This document shows, in pieces, positions 58,191-64,000 of a stretch of DNA of 64,000 nucleotides (position 1 is the first letter of the stretch; each line of letters begins with the position of its first letter). Where the stretch lies: contig NC_054534.1 in assembly GCF_017654505.1 (NCBI RefSeq), positions 42,209,226 to 42,273,225 on the forward strand, in the 5' to 3' direction. Below the pieces are notes generated by a model. The model worked only from the letters and a program-made list of their open reading frames with translations, did no database searches and had not been told where the DNA came from. The translations under genes and the position numbers were made by a program. The stretch is from Polyodon spathula (lineage: Eukaryota; Chordata; Actinopteri; Acipenseriformes; Polyodontidae).

Positions 58191-61100
58191 GCCTGGACAC
58201 ATCGCCCGCTTGTGCCCCGCGGCAATGGAGTGCAACGTGGCGACCTGTTATCTGGCATCTGAGGCAGGTAAGGTACGGGGAAAGGGTCGGGAGGGGCCTT
58301 GTATTATTGATGTAGTGGTTGGTAATGTGAGTACCTATGCTTTAGTGGACTCAGCGTGTGCACAGACCTTAATTCAAACGTCTCTCTTAGGCGGTATGTT
58401 GTGGCACCCACAAGGCAAGGTGGCGATCTCCTGTATCCATGGAGACACGGCGACATATCCCACCCTAAAAGCATACGTGTCGATAGGCTCGACACAACGC
58501 CACCTCATAGTGGGGGTGGTGGAAAGGCTGCCGCATCCCCTAATCCTGGGTCGGGACTGGCCACAGTATCGACAATTGCTCCAAAAGGCAGTCCCAACCA
58601 CACACGTAACCGTGGCAGACAGAGCAGGGGAAACGATTGGTGATATTTTTCCCCTGCAAGCCGACCTGTTTAATTCTCTTTTTCGTCCTAGGAAAACAAA
58701 GAGAGAGAGACGGATCGAAAAATGGGAAGGTGCATCTCTAAAACGAGGCTGGGGACTGGTGGGAGATAGCGCAGATGGTATCAAACGCCACTCAAAGGGA
58801 GTCGGTACGCAGTGTGACCGAGGGGGCGAGGTTACTGGGCCATCCAGGGCAGATGCTACTTCAGCCCCTCTCAATGTACCGGACATGTGGGGCTCAAGCG
58901 CGGACCTAGTGTGGGACCAGAAAAACGACCCCACACTAGTGCACGCTTGGGAACAGGTCCGGTCTATTGAAGGTAAGGACGTTGAAGGCGCTGGGGCACT
59001 GGTATATCCGCACTTCATTATCAAGGGGCAATTACTGTATAGGGTAAACCCTTCCACGGGCACAGGACAGCCTGTAACGCAATTGATGGTTCCCCCGTCG
59101 TGTCGGCCTGAAGTCATGAGGCTGGCGCATGACATCCCCTTTGCAGGACACTTGGGAGCCGACAAGATGAGGGAACGCATATTGGCTCGATTTTATTGGA
59201 TAGGACTTCATAATGAAGTGTTGAAATATGTAGCCACATGCCCAGACTGCCAACGAATAGCGCCGGGTCGAGTGAGCCCCGCTCCTTTGGTCCCACTGCC
59301 AATTATTTCCACTCCCTTTGAGCGCATTGCAATGGACATAGTTGGCCCTTTGCTACCTTCTGACTCTGGGTATACGCATATATTAGTAGTGGTGGATTAT
59401 GCAACGCGATACCCAGAGGCAGTTCCATTGAGGTCCACTAGTGCAGCTGCAATAGCCAAAGAACTAGTGCAGATTATGTCGAGAGTAGGGATCCCCAAAG
59501 AAATACTGACTGACCATGGGACTAACTTTCTGTCTCAAACGCTACAGCAGGTGTATAAAATATTAAAAATACGTCCCATCAGGACGTCCATTTATCACCC
59601 ACAATCGGACGGTTTGGTGGAACGTTTTAATCAAACATTAAAACAGATGCTGAGACGATTTGTGAATCAAGAGCAAAAACATTGGGCATCGCTTCTTCCC
59701 TACCTCCTTTTTGCAGTGAGAGAGGTGCCGCAGAGTTCAACAGGGTTCTCCCCCTTTGAGCTCCTGTACGGCCGACAGCCTCGCGGCATCCTCGATCTGT
59801 TGAGAGAGGGGTGGGAGGAGCACAAAGGCTCGTCCAAAAATGTAGTGCAGCATGTGCTCCTACTCCGTGATCGCCTGGATTTGGTCGGTCGTTTGGCCCA
59901 GGACAATCTAAAATCAGCACAGCACCGACAACAGCAGCATTACAACAAAAATGCACTGATTCGGACCTTTCGGCCAGGAGACAAGGTAATGCTGCTTCTT
60001 CCCACATCAGAATCGAAACTATATGCTAAATGGCAGGGGCCATATGAGGTGATTCGGGCTATAGGGAAAGTGAATTATGAAATTAGACAGCCCGATCGCC
60101 GTAATGAACGTGAAATTTATCATGTCAATTTATTAAAGCCCTGGCAGGCAAGGGATGCCTTATTTATAGCCCCAGGTGAGGTAGAGGATGATTTTGGACC
60201 CTGTATAGAGGTTCCTAGCATACAGAACATTCCGATGGGGGAACAGTTACTCCCAGATCAGCAGAGAGATCTGCGTAGGTTAATTGAGGAGTTCAGGGAT
60301 GTTTTTTCTGATGTGCCCGGCAGAACTAATCTCGTTGAATATGACATTATCTCTCCCCCAGGTGTCACGGTTCGAGAGAGACCTTACCGGATCCCAGAAA
60401 GTTGACGAAGTGGCGTTCGCAAAGAGGTGCGGGCGATGCTCGAGCTTGGGGTGATTGAGCCTTCCAGGAGCGAGTGGTGCAGTCCGATTGTGATAGTCGC
60501 CAAAAAGGACGGCACCAACCGCTTCTGCGTTGATTTCCGCAAGGTGAACGCTATTGCCAAGTTCGATGCATATCCCATGCCTCGGGTCAACGAGCTTCTA
60601 GACAGACTGGGAACGGCGAGGTTCATCTCGACTTTGGACCTGACGAAGGGATACTGGCAGATCCCATTAACCCGCAGATCACTCGAGAAAACGGCATTTT
60701 CTACCCCTGATGGTTTGTTTCATTTCACAACCATGCCGTTTGGGCTACATGGTGTGCCTGCTGCCTTTCAGAGACTAATGGACCAGGTTTTACGCCCACA
60801 TCATGAATATGCAGCAGCGTATATTGATGATGTGGTGATTTACAGCTCCACCTGGCGGGAGCATTTGGCTAGGGTCGCAGCCGTCTTGCAGTCTCTGAGG
60901 GTAGCCCGGCTGACAGCTAACTTGGGTAAATGTGCCTTTGCCAAAGAAGAAACACAATATTTGGGATTTATTATGGGACATGGGCAGGTGAAACCCGTCG
61001 CCACCAAAGTCCAGGCTTTGATGGACCCGACAATCCCGAAAACCAAGTCCCAGGTGAGGTCTCTCTTGGGGTTGGCCGGTTATTACCGTCGATTCATCCC

Positions 61101-61650
61101 CGAGTACGCCACAGTGGTAAACCCTCTAGTGAACCTCACTAAAAAGAGCGCACCAAATTCAATTAAATGGACAGGGGAATGTCAGGGGGCCTTTGATACC
61201 ATTAAGCAATGACTCTGCCGAGCCCCCGCCCTGATCACACCAGATTTTGATAAGGAATTCCTCCTCCACACCTCCACTTCTGATGTTGGTCTGGAGGCGG
61301 TCTTGTCCCGGCAGGTCGACGGAGTAGAACACCCCACCCTCTACATAAGCAAGAAAATGCTCCCTCGGGAGCGCAACTACTCCGTCATAGAAAAGGAATG
61401 TCTGGCCATTAAATGGGCCACTCAGACCTTACGCTATTACCTCTTGGGTCATTCATTCAATCTCGTCACTGACCACGCCCCACTCAGATGGTTAAGCATG
61501 ATGAAGGATAGCAATGCCCGGATAACTCGGTGGTATCTGGCGCTGCAACCCTTCATGTATTTCATGACACACCGTGCAGGGAAAGATCATCAAAATGCGG
61601 ATTACTTTTCCCGGGAGGGGGATATAATGGGTAAGGTAGATTCAGCCAAG
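58150..61650 (+). pseudogene. Gypsy pol: protease-integrase-RT-RNase H, two in-frame TGA
   Basis: One frame carries, in order, the zinc knuckle (~58180) and a protease with ALVDSACAQTL (~58340), where the usual D-S/T-G is D-S-A. Next is the integrase with an H-H-C-C head ending CPDCQ (~59250), then MDIVGPL, LTDHGTNFLS and VERFNQTLKQ with exactly 35 residues between the second Asp and the Glu, and a C-terminal barrel PGDKVMLLLP. Only after these comes the RT, with FCVDFRKVN, LDLTKGYWQIPL and catalytic YIDDVVIYS (~60818), then RNase H with VIEKECLAIKWA and LVTDHAPLRWL. In RNase H the first catalytic Asp position reads TSTSD, so that Asp seems lost. TGA codons at 60403-60405 and 61210-61212 interrupt the frame. 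Both could come from CGA by CpG decay. Confidence 0.9.
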
Positions 61651-61683
61651 TGTTCCTTCGGCTCCACTCTGAGCGGTGGGATA

Positions 61684-62366
61684 TATGACGGAGAGCGAAT
61701 GAATCCGAATCAAAAATCTCCCTCTCGACCAGTGAGGGCACTGTACAACAGGAGCTGCGGGCTTCCTACTGAATGGTTGGGCAGTTCATCCCAGGGACAG
61801 TCGGGAGCCGGCCATTCAGGAAGAGGGTGGCGTTACGGTACCTGGAGTCATCGCCCTAGTACGGTGAGCGAAGTTTCAGTCATGAATTGGAGGAGACGTG
61901 ATTGAACTAGCTATCGGAGGGGGCGGGGCTTAGGGTACTTTAGGGGGACGTGACGCCATAATCGGCTCCTTTGTTGTGGTTAATGGGAGGAGGCAAGGAC
62001 GGAATCTTGAATGAAGTGTGGGTTCATTGAGGAGTATTGTGTTTGTTTTGCCAGACGGCTGATACGAAGCTGGAGCTGCAGCAAGAAGCCCGGACTTGAA
62101 CGCACACGAGCACCAGCACTCGGAGCACCGCACCTGCACCAGAGCACCCAGTTTGGAGACGTGTTTTTGTGTTTATTATTTCGGGACTGCAACCCCTTTG
62201 TTTTGTAGCTGGTAATACCCATTGCTGGGTAGAGCCAGCTTTATTATTTGAAACCTGGTTTAAAAAGGGCATTAAAAGAAACCTGACCGGTAGACTTCGT
62301 GTTTGTCCTTTGTTGGAGCACCTCAACTCACCTATACACCGGAGCACTACAAACCACTTTGCCACA
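61684..62366 (+). repeat. Gypsy 3' LTR, 683 bp
   Basis: It starts TATGACGGAG (TA instead of the expected TG) and ends TTTGCCACA, followed by the AAGCA target copy. It lacks the internal tandem duplication of the 5' LTR and has a 19-bp extra GCACC-rich stretch near 62125. A weak purine tract (GAGCGGTGGGA) precedes it. Confidence 0.92.
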
Positions 62367-63412
62367 AAGCACTACACTGGTGACATCTTTATCATCTGGA
62401 CTGGTACGTCTATCGAGTTGGAAGCCTTTGTTAACCATCTTAATGGCTTGATTCCTTCCATTAAATTTAATTTAGAATAAAATACCAGTACCGTCAATTA
62501 GTTAGATACACAAGTCCTTTTTACTGAGGAAAATTTATTTACTACTCTGTATACAAAACCGACTGATAAAAATAGCATGCTTAAAGTTTTTATTTTGTAC
62601 CCCTTAAACTGAGACTTCCACAAAGTCAAGTTCTTAAGACTTAAGACAGCGGATCTGTTCAAGTCCTAGAGATTTGGAATTTGAGGTACAGAAGATCAAT
62701 CAATTTCTATCTAGAAACTATCCAAGAGCCTGGTTAGATAAAGCTTTCTCCCAGGTTCGATGCAACTATTAATCAGCTCCCTCATCTAGCTAAAAAAGAT
62801 AACGAACACTCTGTCATATGTTGCACTGCTTATACTACGCAAAGTCTGGAAATTAGAATAGAATTAGGAAGTATTGGCATGTTCTGTCTCCAGATACTGT
62901 TGGCAGTAGGATTTTTAACAAATTACTGTTTACTCATTACAGAGGGAGAAACCTGAGAGCAAATTTAGTCAGGTCTGATTCTATTAAATGTTCAAGAACT
63001 GAAAAAATCAACTGGTTTCTTTCTTTGTCTTAACTGTGCTGCCTGTGATAATGCGGTTAAAACCAATAATTTCACAAGCAACACAACACAGAATAAGTAC
63101 AGTATTTACAGGCTATTTATTACCTGTGCCTCGACTAATGTCATTTATTTGATTTCCTGTCCTTGCCATTTACAGTACATTGTAAAAACCACTAGACAGT
63201 GAAGATTGCGCATTAATGAACACAAGAGCTCAATCCTGAGAAAAGACATTGATTCACCAATAGCTAGAAACTTTTCAATGTCATTCTTATATTTTGTGGC
63301 TACCAACAATTATTCCAAGCACGTAGGGATGGAAATCTTAACCAAAAATTGTTACAGTGTAAATCTCAATGGATATTTTATTTATGCAAGGTACAACCGA
63401 ACGGATTGAATG
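62367..63412 (+). pseudogene. Penelope-like element, 3' part with GIY-YIG nuclease
   Basis: Immediately after the Gypsy target copy the Penelope RT resumes with GDIFIIWTGTSIELEAFV and LNGLIPSIKFNLE (to 62480). The thumb/linker region follows (LFTEENLFTTLYTKPTDK) and then a GIY-YIG-type nuclease remnant: SCPCHLQYIVKTT near 63155-63195 and RINEHKSSILRKDID near 63206-63250. The YxDD-equivalent reads Y-T-G-D across the insertion point, so the RT was probably inactive before it was split. Several stops and shifts are present. Confidence 0.85.
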
Positions 63413-64000
63413 AAGAACTTGCATTATCATGTTTTCTATATACTACTGTGTTGTTATATTTGTTTGAATTCCTGTAGACCCTAATAAGCTTTTTTCTTTT
63501 CTTTTCTTTTTAACTTTGATATAGTCAAAACTGTGTAATTGATCTAATTTAATCATGAGCTATGAATATTGAATATATATTGAAGATGGTGACAATGCGC
63601 TGGAACAATGTAATTAACTAACTTTTTGAATATGACTTTATTGCAATGTAGTTGTCCTGTTAGCTGTGAACATGCTGTCTGTCTTTGTACTGCTTGGTTG
63701 TCCTTGCTCGATCAATCCGAAGCATCAACCTCCAAGTCTCTGGTTCCATCTCCATTCGACGAGGCCTCCACTCTTCAAGCCACCCAGTCCGGGTTGGATT
63801 CCCCCAGTATCATCCTTAAGTCCCCCATTCATGCCAGCTCCATCTCTAACGGGGACATACTCCAAGCCCTGCAAACAATGCAAGCTTCCATCTCCGGGTT
63901 GGAGAATTGACTCTCTCACCTTGAACGCCATCCTGTACCTCTCTGTCTCTCTGCATCGGCTTTCCTCACCACTCCATCTCAAATTTCCAGCTGCGGCTCC
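63413..64000 (+). other. Unassigned; gag-like serine-rich frame at the edge
   Basis: A plus-strand frame at 63626-63910 contains LDSPSIILKSPIHASSI and DILQALQTMQASISGLEN, and continues after a stop as LSHLERHPVPLCLS. The coiled 'LQ.M..SI..LE..L..LE' pattern resembles the first ORF of DIRS or other retroelements. It runs to the window edge and cannot be assigned with confidence. Confidence 0.3.

Larger units (their letters stand above)
56595..62366 (+). mobile_element. Complete Gypsy-type LTR retrotransposon, Gmr1-like gene order
   Basis: The 5772-bp element is flanked by identical AAGCA (56590-56594 and 62367-62371). It has two LTRs, a primer-binding-like TTGGTGTCAGAAACGGG right after the 5' LTR, gag, and pol. 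In pol the integrase lies before reverse transcriptase, as known for Gmr1 of cod and unlike ordinary Gypsy. The two LTRs differ by about nine substitutions (all transitions) and two indels, counted by eye, so insertion was recent. The coding frames are nonetheless broken, so this copy is not autonomous. Confidence 0.93.

Noticed and set aside
58374..59180. 268-codon minus-strand frame and other antisense frames in the Gypsy element
   Set aside because: They overlap the clear pol frame with protease and integrase motifs on the plus strand, so they are shadows.

Overview
The window looks like nuclear DNA from a vertebrate, most likely an early-diverging ray-finned fish (sturgeon/paddlefish, gar or bowfin type). 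It is AT-rich, has very few and well-separated exons, and is crowded with fish-style transposable elements: Tc1/mariner, hAT, piggyBac, CR1-like LINE, tRNA-derived SINEs with an L2-like tail, DIRS, Penelope and Gypsy. The fish assignment is an inference from this repeat set; nothing in the sequence names the species.

Cellular genes. Two host genes can be supported, both on the minus strand. (1) The first coding exon of a VPS13 lipid-transfer protein (VPS13C by neighbourhood) lies at 14961-14862 behind a CpG-rich promoter; everything to its left is probably its large first intron, and exon 2 was not found. (2) A complete C2CD4-family gene has its whole coding sequence in one exon (28484-27126), a good splice acceptor just upstream, and a probable non-coding first exon with a TATA promoter near 31368-31490. 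VPS13C and C2CD4A/B are neighbours in other vertebrates, so each identification supports the other. Two exon-like pieces at 40961-41090 and 44934-45046 may belong to an unidentified plus-strand gene.

Repeat landscape, left to right. 0.57-0.84 kb SINE; 1.9-2.7 kb hAT transposase remnant; 2.9 kb poly-G; 4.2-5.1 kb internally deleted Tc1; 6.1-10.7 kb decayed, spliced transposase-like gene of a family I cannot name, with repeated quasi-palindromes around it; 14.0 kb LINE tail; 16.5-17.7 kb Tc1 next to a 2.7 kb DNA transposon with ~150 bp inverted repeats (17.7-20.4 kb); 20.8-21.3 kb Gypsy integrase tail; 22.1-22.8 kb second hAT remnant ending at an LTR; 24.8-25.2 kb piggyBac C-terminus; SINEs at 26.4 and 30.7 kb; Tc1 inside the C2CD4 intron; 34.8-35.5 kb solo LTR with a perfect 5-bp target duplication; 36.1-39.2 kb pogo-like TIR element carrying a CR1-like LINE with an intact 517-codon RT frame; 41.4-44.7 kb LTR-element start cut by a DIRS element; 47-48.7 kb remnant LTR element; 49.8-50.9 kb local duplication; 52.6 kb Tc1 end.

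The right end (55-64 kb) is a nest. A DIRS recombinase fragment abuts a Penelope-like element, and that element's reverse transcriptase is split, a few codons before its catalytic motif, by a 5.8 kb Gypsy element with both LTRs and an AAGCA target duplication. The Gypsy element has the unusual order protease-integrase-reverse transcriptase-RNase H (Gmr1 type) and is disabled by two frame changes and two in-frame TGA codons.
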